From NCBI GenBank assembly GCA_030550295.1, contig JAUQPQ010000039.1:1-14120 (forward strand): 14,120 nt of DNA, in the 5' to 3' direction. This document shows, piece by piece, positions 7,019-13,806 of this stretch. The stretch comes from Chloroflexota bacterium. GTDB lineage: Bacteria > Chloroflexota > Dehalococcoidia > SM23-28-2 > HRBIN24. How positions within the stretch are numbered: the first letter of the stretch is position 1; every line of letters begins with the position of its first letter. The notes beneath the pieces are model-generated. The model saw only the letters and a list, made by a program, of their open reading frames with translations. It was not told the DNA's origin and searched no databases. Made by a program: the position numbers and the translations under genes.

Positions 7019-7300
7019 ATGGAGCCTCACCTGGCCTTGGAATTGCTAGTAGCTGCCTTTTCGGCCTTCAATGCCTTATACTTTCTTGTCTACGTCCTGG
7101 GGGCGAAGGAGAAGGCACCTTATCGGATAGCGGCTGCTGCCCTTCTGTTGGTCTGCTTGGGGCCGCTGGTGGAAAGCGCCTTTTCCATAGTTGTCAGACC
7201 GTCCTATAGCTGGTGGCCCCAAATACGGGTCCCCACCTTATTAGGCATGGGAGCCATATCTCTCCTGATCTTAAGGCGTACCTTCAGTCTTCGAACGTGA
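7019..7300 (+). CDS. Small integral membrane protein of unknown function
   Basis: 93 residues with three hydrophobic segments at about 6-28, 36-58 and 69-86. A Lys/Glu-containing loop (GAKEKAPYR) lies between the first two, and the end is Arg-rich (LRRTFSLRT), which favours a cytoplasmic C-terminus. No family is recognised. The hydrophobic pattern and the tight spacing to the next gene (11 bases) support a real gene. The ribosome site is poor (AGGGTGGG about 10 bases upstream). An overlapping frame at 6928-7209 gives no protein-like pattern and was discarded. It could be the first gene of the small-gene cassette that follows or stand alone. Confidence 0.6.
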   Translation: MEPHLALELLVAAFSAFNALYFLVYVLGAKEKAPYRIAAAALLLVCLGPLVESAFSIVVRPSYSWWPQIRVPTLLGMGAISLLILRRTFSLRT

Positions 7301-7311
7301 GGGGAGGGGGT

Positions 7312-7467
7312 ATGATGGCAGCTCTTATGGAGGTGGCAGTGGAGACAGGGCGATGGGACGTAGTGGCCCTCTGTCTGGCTCTGGGTGTAGCAGAGGTCGC
7401 TTCCCGTCTACCACGAGAGTCCCTGGTAGCCATGCTGGCCCTCCTGGAGGAGGAAGAAGCTCCATGA
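7312..7467 (+). CDS. Small acidic helical protein of unknown function
   Basis: 51 residues, almost wholly amphipathic helix: a TGRWDVVALCLALGVAEVA helix, a turn at RLPRES, then a second helix ending in EEEEAP. The ATG at 7312 follows a strong GGGGAGGGGG site. A longer frame from 7213 exists but would overlap the preceding gene by 88 bases and has no ribosome site. The stop overlaps the start of the next gene as ATGA (7464-7467), a mark of translational coupling. No family is assigned. The two-helix shape could be a small adaptor or DNA-binding accessory protein, but nothing seen in it shows that. Confidence 0.6.
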   Translation: MMAALMEVAVETGRWDVVALCLALGVAEVASRLPRESLVAMLALLEEEEAP

Positions 7468-7790
7468 AAGGCAGAAGGGGGAGCACGCATCGACAGCTGG
7501 ACAACTTCTACGCTGAGGCCCTCACGGAAGCGGAGAGGCTAGAGCTGCCCAAGGCCCAAGAAGTGGAGGGCTTAGACCAGGAGATAGCAGTCTTGCGGGT
7601 GAGGCTTAAGAGGGCGCTAATGGACAACCCTCAAGACCTAGCCCTTATCGCCAAGGGGGTTGATATGCTGGTGAAGGCCGTATCGGCACGCTACAAGCTC
7701 TCACCCAAGGCGAGGCGTGATCTGGCCGACAATCTGGCCAACCTGGTGGAGAACTTAGGCCAGCTCTTGGAGGGATCCTCCAGTGGGTAG
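7464..7790 (+). CDS. Charged all-helical protein of unknown function
   Basis: 108 residues, rich in Leu, Ala, Glu, Arg and Lys, with no signal peptide or membrane segment. The pattern is a basic N-terminus (MKGRRGSTHRQ), a helix around LTEAERLELPKAQEVEGLD, a long helix LDQEIAVLRVRLKRALMDN, a helix ALIAKGVDMLVKAVSARYKL and a C-terminal helix ARRDLADNLANLVENLGQLL. I remember similar proteins (LDEEIALLRV followed by LVRAV..RY) recurring in Chloroflexota genomes, sometimes near phage-like genes, but I cannot confirm this here. The start at 7464 overlaps the previous stop by 4 bases and has GGAGGAGGAAG upstream. Longer starts in the same frame lie inside the upstream gene. The function is unknown; a small oligomerising or nucleic-acid-associated protein is one guess. 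Confidence 0.7.
   Translation: MKGRRGSTHRQLDNFYAEALTEAERLELPKAQEVEGLDQEIAVLRVRLKRALMDNPQDLALIAKGVDMLVKAVSARYKLSPKARRDLADNLANLVENLGQLLEGSSSG
7768..7782 (+). promoter_or_regulatory. Dyad that sequesters the ribosome site of the 66-residue gene
   Basis: TGGAGG (7768-7773) pairs perfectly with CCTCCA (7777-7782) across a GAT loop. It ends directly before the GTG start at 7783. The left arm is the only good Shine-Dalgarno sequence for that gene, so in RNA it would be hidden until ribosomes translating the upstream overlapping gene open it. The dyad also encodes the end of that upstream protein, so chance is possible. Confidence 0.45.
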
Positions 7791-7983
7791 ACTTGAAAAG
7801 GCCCTAAGACGCCTCCTCGCCCTTAGAAGGGGCTACAGGGTTTCTTTAGGGGTCGTTCCTTTGGAGGCGAGGCTACAGCGCCTCGAGGAGGAAGTGCGAG
7901 AGATTAAGGGACGCATAAATGGCCTCATATTTGTGGTGTTGGGGGCGGTCATAGCTCAGCTCCTCCTGCGGCTGCTAGGGTGA
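7783..7983 (+). CDS. Small coiled-coil protein with C-terminal membrane anchor
   Basis: 66 residues. The N-terminal half is basic (RLEKALRRLLALRRGYR). Residues about 27-44 form a heptad-like coiled coil (LEARLQRLEEEVREIKGRI), and 47-65 form one membrane helix (GLIFVVLGAVIAQLLLRLL). The layout of a short coiled coil followed by a terminal membrane helix is that of XhlA-like phage lysis accessory proteins and of many small membrane anchors. The resemblance is architectural only. Translation starts at GTG 7783, inside the end of the previous gene (overlap 8 bases), with the ribosome site in a predicted hairpin. It is the last gene of the 7312-7983 cassette. The next gene starts 10 bases later. 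Confidence 0.6.
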   Translation: MGRLEKALRRLLALRRGYRVSLGVVPLEARLQRLEEEVREIKGRINGLIFVVLGAVIAQLLLRLLG

Positions 7984-7993
7984 CGATGTTATT

Positions 7994-8554
7994 ATGGACT
8001 TGGCCGATGGCCCCCTTCCTATGACTGTATCACTGCCCCCTCAAGTGGTGAGAGAGTTTCAAGAGGTAGGGCGCCTCCTTTGGGAGGCTGGGCTAGTCTC
8101 CTCCCATGGGGGAAACATGAGCGTCCGCCTGCCCGAGGGTCTAATAGTGGTGACCCGGCATGGGGCCATGTTGGGGCGCCTAGAGGCGCAAGACCTGATG
8201 ATACTGGGTGCGGAAGGAGAGCCTTCTTGGGACACTCCTATCCACCAGGCCATATACTCAGTTACCCAGGCTGGGGCAGTATTGCATGCCCACCCCGTAC
8301 ACGCCGTGGCCCTCTCCTATGGGCGGAGGGAGCTAAGGCCCCAAGACTTAGAAGGGCGCCATCATCTTGGAGAGATGGTGCCCGTGGTGCCAAAGGGCGA
8401 TCACGTACCTCAGGCTCTAGCCGTTCACCCGGTAGCTATATGGGAGGGTCACGGCTGCTATGCCCGCGGAGACGACCTTTGGCAGGCCCTCAAGTACGCC
8501 AGCGTCCTCGAGGAGAGTGCCCGCATCTTGTGGCTTAGGCAGGCCTTTCCCTAA
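7994..8554 (+). CDS. Class II aldolase/adducin-family protein, small FucA-like form
   Basis: Zinc-dependent aldolase, epimerase or dehydratase family acting on sugar phosphates in the cytoplasm. 186 residues is short compared with FucA (about 215) and AraD (about 230) and closer to small archaeal-type fuculose-phosphate aldolases. Visible are SHGGNMSVR (37-45, phosphate binding), H98-A-H100 and H153 in WEGHGCYARG as the three zinc ligands, and PSWDTPIH (77-84). The acid/base position has Asp80 where FucA has Glu; AraD-type epimerases also have Asp there. Reaction and substrate therefore remain open. The start has only a distant AGGGTGA; Met10 is an alternative. It is 10 bases downstream of the small-gene cassette, on the same strand, and ends 5 bases before the convergent zincin gene. 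Confidence 0.88.
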   Translation: MDLADGPLPMTVSLPPQVVREFQEVGRLLWEAGLVSSHGGNMSVRLPEGLIVVTRHGAMLGRLEAQDLMILGAEGEPSWDTPIHQAIYSVTQAGAVLHAHPVHAVALSYGRRELRPQDLEGRHHLGEMVPVVPKGDHVPQALAVHPVAIWEGHGCYARGDDLWQALKYASVLEESARILWLRQAFP

Positions 8555-8559
8555 TGGGA

Positions 8560-8943
8560 CTACTCTAGGCCCAGTCGAGAGAGGCCCTCTTCGTCCAGCC
8601 CTAAGTAGTGGCCCACTTCGTGAAGGATGGTGGTGCGCAGCTCTTGTACTAGCTCCGCTTCATCTGAGGCGGCGCGCTCGTGGGGCTCCTGGAAGATAAC
8701 TATCTGGTCGGGCAAAACGAGGGTGTAACCGGCCCCTCGCTGGGGGAGGGGAGTGCCTAGGTATAGCCCAAAGAGGGGCTCCCCTGGCCCTACCCCAGCC
8801 CGTTGCCGCTCCCAGCTGTTGGGGCGCCACCTGACCACGATGTCCACGTTCTGCAGCGCCTCCTGTATCTCCTGGGGGAGGCCCTTTATAGCCTCCTTCA
8901 CGAGGCGGCGGAACCTAATAGGGCTCATGCGCCTCCTGGCCAT
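8560..8943 (-). CDS. Small zincin-type metallopeptidase (HExxH, Zincin_1-like)
   Basis: 127 residues with no signal peptide or membrane helix. The zinc motif is near the C-terminus: H108-E109-V-G-H112-Y-L-G-L-D-E-E, as in the minimal zincin family of about 110-140-residue bacterial proteins. The central part (GLYLGTPLPQRG, then PDQIVIFQEPHE) is the usual beta region before the helix that carries HExxH. It starts 2 bases after the stop of the penicillin-binding protein gene, so it is co-transcribed with it. An alternative Met6 start (8928) has AGGAGG only 3 bases upstream. The substrate is unknown for the family. The envelope operon context hints at, but does not show, a cell-wall role, and no export signal is seen. 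Confidence 0.85.
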   Translation of the reverse strand: MARRRMSPIRFRRLVKEAIKGLPQEIQEALQNVDIVVRWRPNSWERQRAGVGPGEPLFGLYLGTPLPQRGAGYTLVLPDQIVIFQEPHERAASDEAELVQELRTTILHEVGHYLGLDEEGLSRLGLE

Positions 8944-8945
8944 AC

Positions 8946-11033
8946 CTATTGCCTAAGGACGAAAGCCCCCCTCGTTACCCCCAAGAAGACATCCCGTACA
9001 ATAGGGGCAGCTTGCCTAGCGCTTGAAGTTCCTCGCTCCAGGCTGGAGAGGACGAGGAGACCAGGATTCGTCTGTGGGCCGTAGGCCACGAAGAAGACAT
9101 GGTCATAACCGAAGGCCATATCTTCGGCCTGGCCCGACTTGCCCACTACATCTAGCCCTGTCCCTGCAAACACTGAATAAGTGGTGCCGCCAGGGTTCTG
9201 GGTCACCAAGCGCAGGCCCTCTTGGATGGCTGCCATGGTAGTGGGGGAGATAGGGAGCCGGCCTATCTCCTCGGCAAAGAACTCTTCCACTATGTGGCCT
9301 TCGCTATCGGTTAGCTTAAGGACCAGGAGGGGCTTACGTAAAATTCCCCCTGCTGCTAAAGCTGAGTAGGCGTTAGCCACCTGTATGGGGGTGGCCAAGA
9401 GAAACCCCTGCCCGATGCTTAGGTTCACTGTGTCGCCTGTATACCATGGCTCTCCCAGCGTTGCCTCTTTCCACTGCGGATCAGGTACCAGGCCGGGGGC
9501 CTCCGGCAGGCCTAGACCTGTGGGCGCCCCAAACCCGAAGGCGCGGGCAAACTGAGGCAAGATGTTAGGATCTATGTAATCCAGAGTGAGCCCTATCTGA
9601 TAGAAGACCGGATTACATGAGGCCATAAGACCTTCAGCCGGCGTCAAAAGGCCCCTATCTACGCTCTGCCAGTTACGCTTGGGATAATTGGGGCCTAGGC
9701 CATACCAGACAGGCGGGCAAGGTAGGCGCGACTGAGCAGTATAGCCCCCCCTCTCCAGCCCTGCCGCCATGGTAACCACCTTGAAGACGGAGCCTGTGGG
9801 ATAGGCGGCCATGAGAGCCCTGTTCAGGAAAGGCTGTGAGGGATCGTTCAACAGGGACTCGGCCTCCGCACGGGAAAGCCTGTCGATAAAAACGTTGGGA
9901 TCGAAGCGAGGGTAAGAGGCGAGGGCGAGGACGAAATTCTCCCTGGGGTTCATCACTATGACGGCGCCTGCTTCCCTGCCCAGGGCCCTCTCTGCCAGCC
10001 TTTGCACATCGATGTCTAAAGTGAGGTGGACGTCGAGGCCACGTTTGGGTTCTTTGTGGGCAATGATTGTTCCCATCTGTCCATTGGCCTTGACTATGGC
10101 TAGGGTTCCTCCCTTCTCCCCGGCTAACTCCTTCTGGAATCGTCCCTCTATCCCTGCAGCTCCTACCAGGTCGCCAGGGCGATAGCCGTGCCCTTTAAGC
10201 CTCTCCAGTTCCTCAGGGCTGATCTCCATAAGATGGCCTATGACGTGGGAGGCCGAGTCGCCGTAGGGGTAAGTTCGTCTTATCTCCTTTCGCACCACTA
10301 CCCCTAAGTCGATAAGTCGGTAGAAGGGCTCCAGGGCTTCGTCTGTAGTGTTGTAAGGGAGATAAGCGATGGGTACGAAGTAGTACTCTGGGGCATTGGT
10401 AGCCATTAACTCCCTGACACGGGCGATGCTCATGTTGAGGGTGCTGGCCAAGGCGGCAGCTGTGGCCTCCCTATCGCTGACGAGTTGGGGGACTATGCCT
10501 ACTACCGGGACATGGGCGTCTACGGCGAGGGGACGCCCCCTACTATCGTAGATGGTTCCCCGAGGCGGATCTTTGATGAACAAGCGTATTCGGTCCCCAT
10601 AGTCGAGCCCGGGTGCTAGGGTGGAAGGGGCCCAAGCGATTCTCCACCTCCCTCGTGAAGGGCTTTCCTTCTGGAGGTGGAGTTGTCCCTCTACGGTCAC
10701 GTCGCCGAAGAAGGTTGTGTGCAATACCAGGCGAAAGGGCACGGTGGGGCCCTCTTCGGGTTCCCCCATTTGGATCTCTATGGAAGTGGCGGTAGACTCC
10801 TCAACCAGCTCTTTATGTAGGGCCACAAACTCCTCTTTACGTATGCCGAGTTGGGCCTCTGGCGATATTAGGTCATACATGGCGTCGTAGCGGCCCTGTT
10901 GCCAGAGGGTCAAAAATGTGTCGGCTATTGCCATGGGGTCATCTTCAGGTATGTTGATAGGGGCCTGGGTTTTGGCGTTGCAGGCTGTAAGGGCTATCGC
11001 CAGAAAGGTTATCAGAAGGAGTGCCGCTCTCAT
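8946..11033 (-). CDS. Class B penicillin-binding protein (D,D-transpeptidase), lipoprotein with MecA-like N-terminal domain
   Basis: 695 residues. A lipoprotein signal peptide (MRAALLLITFLAIALTAC, lipid-modified Cys18) places it on the outer face of the membrane. About 30-145 resemble the NTF2-like MecA_N domain (DPMAIADTFLTLWQQGRYDAMY). Residue 158 onward has the class B signature RGTIYDSRGRPLA and the dimerisation domain, and about 335-690 is the transpeptidase. The three active-site motifs are present: S415-V-F-K418, S472-C-N474 and K632-S-G634 (KSG for the more common KTG). It cross-links peptidoglycan stems in elongation or division. I chose ATG 11033 because it puts the signal peptide at the N-terminus and GAGG lies 6 bases upstream; a TTG at 11072 would add 13 polar residues. 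A MecA-like domain does not by itself mean beta-lactam resistance. Confidence 0.94.
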   Translation of the reverse strand: MRAALLLITFLAIALTACNAKTQAPINIPEDDPMAIADTFLTLWQQGRYDAMYDLISPEAQLGIRKEEFVALHKELVEESTATSIEIQMGEPEEGPTVPFRLVLHTTFFGDVTVEGQLHLQKESPSRGRWRIAWAPSTLAPGLDYGDRIRLFIKDPPRGTIYDSRGRPLAVDAHVPVVGIVPQLVSDREATAAALASTLNMSIARVRELMATNAPEYYFVPIAYLPYNTTDEALEPFYRLIDLGVVVRKEIRRTYPYGDSASHVIGHLMEISPEELERLKGHGYRPGDLVGAAGIEGRFQKELAGEKGGTLAIVKANGQMGTIIAHKEPKRGLDVHLTLDIDVQRLAERALGREAGAVIVMNPRENFVLALASYPRFDPNVFIDRLSRAEAESLLNDPSQPFLNRALMAAYPTGSVFKVVTMAAGLERGGYTAQSRLPCPPVWYGLGPNYPKRNWQSVDRGLLTPAEGLMASCNPVFYQIGLTLDYIDPNILPQFARAFGFGAPTGLGLPEAPGLVPDPQWKEATLGEPWYTGDTVNLSIGQGFLLATPIQVANAYSALAAGGILRKPLLVLKLTDSEGHIVEEFFAEEIGRLPISPTTMAAIQEGLRLVTQNPGGTTYSVFAGTGLDVVGKSGQAEDMAFGYDHVFFVAYGPQTNPGLLVLSSLERGTSSARQAAPIVRDVFLGVTRGAFVLRQ

Positions 11034-11082
11034 TCCCGTCCTCGGTTTACACCCTTTGGTTTCGCTGGGCAAGGGGATGATC

Positions 11083-11088
11083 TATAAT
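11083..11088 (+). promoter_or_regulatory. Perfect -10 element TATAAT, possibly for a leaderless transporter mRNA
   Basis: TATAAT at 11083-11088 lies in the 67-base spacer between the divergent PBP and transporter genes. No good -35 is found 16-18 bases upstream (TTTCGC at best). A start 6-7 bases downstream would fall on the in-frame GTG at 11095-11097. Confidence 0.4.
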
Positions 11089-11100
11089 CGCCAGGTGAAC

Positions 11101-12489
11101 ATGCATCTTGTTGAGCTGCTTCGGGCCCGGTGGTTCTGGTATGCCCCGGTGTTGGGCTTGTTTATTGGGAGCGGATACGCCTTGGGTATGAGGGGGGACC
11201 AGCTCTGGTCCCTGGGGATATTTGCGGCAGCCATCGGCGGCTCCCTCCTTTACTGGGAGAGAAGGCTTTTGTTTGTCTTCGTGGGGGTGGGGCTCTTGAT
11301 GGCGGCCGGCTTGCTTACGGTAGAAGGGTTCGTGCAGGCGGCAGGGCTGGACATTGTTGCCTTTCTTTTGGGGATGATGCTGGTAATAGGCTACCTGGAG
11401 GAAAACTGGTTTTTCGATCGTATCATCAGGGCGCTGGTAGATATGGCGGGGCCGCGACCGTTGTTAGTTGTGACCATCCTTTTGGCAGCGTCCTTTGTGC
11501 TCTCAGCGCTAGTCAATGAGGTGACATCAATAGTCATTCTTCTTGCGGCCCTATTCCACCTGACAGATAGGCTGGAAGTAAGGCCCTGGCCTTTCATAAT
11601 GGCCCTCGTGTTTGCCACAAACATAGGCAGTGCGGCGACGGTGGTGGGAAATCCGGTAGGAATGATGATAGCCCTGCGTTCAGGCCTGGGTTTTATAGAC
11701 TTCTTAAGATGGGCGTCTCCCTTGGCCTTGGCAGCCTTCCTGGTGTTGGCAGCGGTCCTTTTCTGGAAGTTGCAAGGGCCCCTAAAAGAGCTGAAGGTAG
11801 CCATGGAGGTGACCACCGTCAGGGTCCAAGATCCTCCTGGGCTCTTCGCTCCTGATATGAGATTGCCGTGGGTGATCTTTGGGGCTACGATGGTGGCCTT
11901 GGCCCTTCATTCTCCCCTAGAACATGCCCTTGGGCTGCAGAAGAACTCTATGCTTTTGGCGGTGGCCTTGGTAGGAGGAGGGGTGAGCCTCTTGCTGGCA
12001 GGCCCAAGGGCGCGGGAACTTCTGGAGAGGCGCGTGGAGTGGTCGGCCTTGGTCTTTTTCCTTTTGCTTTTCGCATCGGTGGGGACGTTGAAGACCACAG
12101 GGGCGATGTCGGTCCTTACGGAACGCGTAAGGGAATGGTCTAGAGACGATCCCACGGCCCTCCTCTTTTTATTGTCAGGGATTGCCGGCTTCATAACTGC
12201 CCTGATGGACAATGTGCTGGCGGTAGCTACTTTTATCCCCGTCGTTCAAGCTTTAGAGGGTGAAGGCTTGGGCGTTCTGCCTCTGTGGTGGGGCCTCCTA
12301 TTTGGGGCCACTATATTGGGGAACTTGACGGTCATAGGCAGCACGGCCAACATTGTGGCGGCAGGGATGTGGGAGAGGAGAGGGGGCAAGGTGCGTCCCT
12401 GGGAGTGGTTGAAGTTAGGGTTTTGGGCCTCGTTACCTCCCTGGGCTTTGGCCATGGGTCTCCTCTATTTACGAGTCCAGCTCACATAG
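11101..12489 (+). CDS. ArsB/NhaD/SLC13-type ion transporter (Ion Transporter superfamily)
   Basis: 462 residues, strongly hydrophobic, with about 11-12 membrane segments. The inverted-repeat signature of the superfamily is clear. Each half has an acidic/Asn helix (VNE at 138-140, MDN at 369-371) followed by a re-entrant hairpin: TNIGSAATVVGNPVG at 173-187 and GATILGNLTVIGSTANIVAAG at 402-422. Such proteins carry Na+/H+ exchange, arsenite efflux or dicarboxylate and anion uptake; the ion cannot be chosen from sequence alone. No arsR, arsC or other arsenic gene is nearby. The start is ATG 11101 or the in-frame GTG 11095, and AGGTGA lies very close to the ATG. A longer frame from 10918 would overlap the 5' end of the PBP gene and is rejected. 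The next gene follows after 3 bases. Confidence 0.88.
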   Translation: MHLVELLRARWFWYAPVLGLFIGSGYALGMRGDQLWSLGIFAAAIGGSLLYWERRLLFVFVGVGLLMAAGLLTVEGFVQAAGLDIVAFLLGMMLVIGYLEENWFFDRIIRALVDMAGPRPLLVVTILLAASFVLSALVNEVTSIVILLAALFHLTDRLEVRPWPFIMALVFATNIGSAATVVGNPVGMMIALRSGLGFIDFLRWASPLALAAFLVLAAVLFWKLQGPLKELKVAMEVTTVRVQDPPGLFAPDMRLPWVIFGATMVALALHSPLEHALGLQKNSMLLAVALVGGGVSLLLAGPRARELLERRVEWSALVFFLLLFASVGTLKTTGAMSVLTERVREWSRDDPTALLFLLSGIAGFITALMDNVLAVATFIPVVQALEGEGLGVLPLWWGLLFGATILGNLTVIGSTANIVAAGMWERRGGKVRPWEWLKLGFWASLPPWALAMGLLYLRVQLT

Positions 12490-12492
12490 GGC

Positions 12493-13806
12493 ATGTGGTG
12501 GCGCTGGCGTGAAGCGTGGGCTACCCTGCTGGGTCATCAGCCATTGGTCTACCTACTTCAGGGTCGAGTTATCTCCCAGATAGGCCAGAACGCCCTCCTT
12601 TATACCCTTCTTTTGGTGACGGTAGATAGGACAGGGTCGAGCTTCTTCACTGCCCTGATGGTCGTCTCCCTTACTAGCCCTTCCATCGTTTTAGGGCTTC
12701 CGGGTGGGGCGTTAGCTGACGTGATTCCGCCCCGGTGGAGCCTGGTGGGAGGGGCAGTGGCCAGGGTAGCCATTGGTGCCTTAATGGTAGCTAATGCCCA
12801 GGACCTCCCCACCTTATACTTGCTAGCCTTCCTGTTTGCGGCGGTGGGACAGGTGGTGGGCCCGGCCGAATCGGCGGTCTTGCCCCTTCTGGTGGAGAAT
12901 ACCTTTCTTGCTAGGGCCAATGCCCTTTTCGTCTTGGTGACCGTCCTTGGCCAGTTGGGTGGGGGTGTGATCCTGGCCCCCTTTCTTTTCAAGCTGTTGG
13001 GGCCGAGGGCGGTCATGGTGGTGGTAGCTCTTCTTTACGTATGGCTGGCGATGGTGCTGCTTAGGATTGGGACGATGCCCACGCGCGAGCCCTCCCAGGG
13101 GGAGGGCTTGGACACATGGGAGGCCATGCTCCTGGGCTGGCGCATACTTACCGACAACAGGGCGGCATACATGGCCATGGTCCTTATGACGGCGACGATG
13201 CTCCTGCTGAAAACGGTGGTGGTTTTAGCACCCCACTACGTGAAGGAGACGCTCAACATTGAGGCAGAAAACGTGGTGTTCGTCATGGTGCCAGCAGCCT
13301 TAGGGGCAGGTCTGGCTATTTTGTCCACCCCCCTTATGGGGCGTTTTATCGGGGTAGGGAGGGCAGCTACCGTGGCCTTTGTTATCCTGCTGGCGGGGCT
13401 TGTCGCTTTAGGGCTGGTAGTCCAGCTGAGGGACTTTATTCTGGCCCATCTTGACTTGGGCATCAGCTTTATCGAGTCCAGGTTAGGCGTGTCCTCGGTC
13501 ATCACTCTCACGGTGTTATTGGCGGTGCCGGTGGGCTTGATGGGGACGATGGTGTTAGTGGCTACTAGGACTATTCTCCACCAAGAGGCTCCTCTCCACT
13601 CGCAGGCTAGGGTCTTCGCCACCCAGAGCGCCATCGCCGATGGCCTTTCCCTGATACCCACCCTTGCCCTGGGGAGTATCGCTGACTTGGCAGGGGCGCG
13701 GTGGGTGTTGCTGGGGACAACCCTGCTGATGGCGTTTGCGGTGGTATACGCCTTGCAGAGGGGCCAGGAAGTGGTAGGTAGGCTACGCCGTTGGGCTGTT
13801 CAGTGA
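12493..13806 (+). CDS. MFS permease (EntS/MFS_3-like)
   Basis: 437 residues, about 12 membrane helices in two halves joined by a polar loop around 195-215 (TREPSQGEGLDTWEAM). After the second helix is GLPGGALADVIPPRW, a degenerate form of MFS motif A (G-x-L-a-D-R-x-x-R-R). The end is basic (RLRRWAVQ), normal for the family. It resembles the branch that includes enterobactin exporter EntS and macrolide efflux proteins, so drug or metabolite export is likely, but the substrate is unknown. It starts 3 bases after the ion-transporter stop with no strong ribosome site, so the two are probably translated together. Its last 7 bases overlap the convergent CoA-transferase fragment. Confidence 0.9.
   Translation: MWWRWREAWATLLGHQPLVYLLQGRVISQIGQNALLYTLLLVTVDRTGSSFFTALMVVSLTSPSIVLGLPGGALADVIPPRWSLVGGAVARVAIGALMVANAQDLPTLYLLAFLFAAVGQVVGPAESAVLPLLVENTFLARANALFVLVTVLGQLGGGVILAPFLFKLLGPRAVMVVVALLYVWLAMVLLRIGTMPTREPSQGEGLDTWEAMLLGWRILTDNRAAYMAMVLMTATMLLLKTVVVLAPHYVKETLNIEAENVVFVMVPAALGAGLAILSTPLMGRFIGVGRAATVAFVILLAGLVALGLVVQLRDFILAHLDLGISFIESRLGVSSVITLTVLLAVPVGLMGTMVLVATRTILHQEAPLHSQARVFATQSAIADGLSLIPTLALGSIADLAGARWVLLGTTLLMAFAVVYALQRGQEVVGRLRRWAVQ

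Noticed and set aside
6928..7209. 93-residue plus-strand reading frame starting within hinT
   Set aside because: It has low-complexity Gly/Cys/Leu composition, overlaps both hinT and the better membrane-protein frame at 7019-7300, and has no ribosome site.
10918..11100. Extended N-terminus of the ion transporter and a TTG start for the PBP at 11072
   Set aside because: The extension would overlap the PBP signal-peptide region by over 100 bases. The TTG start would put 13 polar residues before the lipoprotein signal. The starts at 11101 (or 11095) and 11033 fit better.
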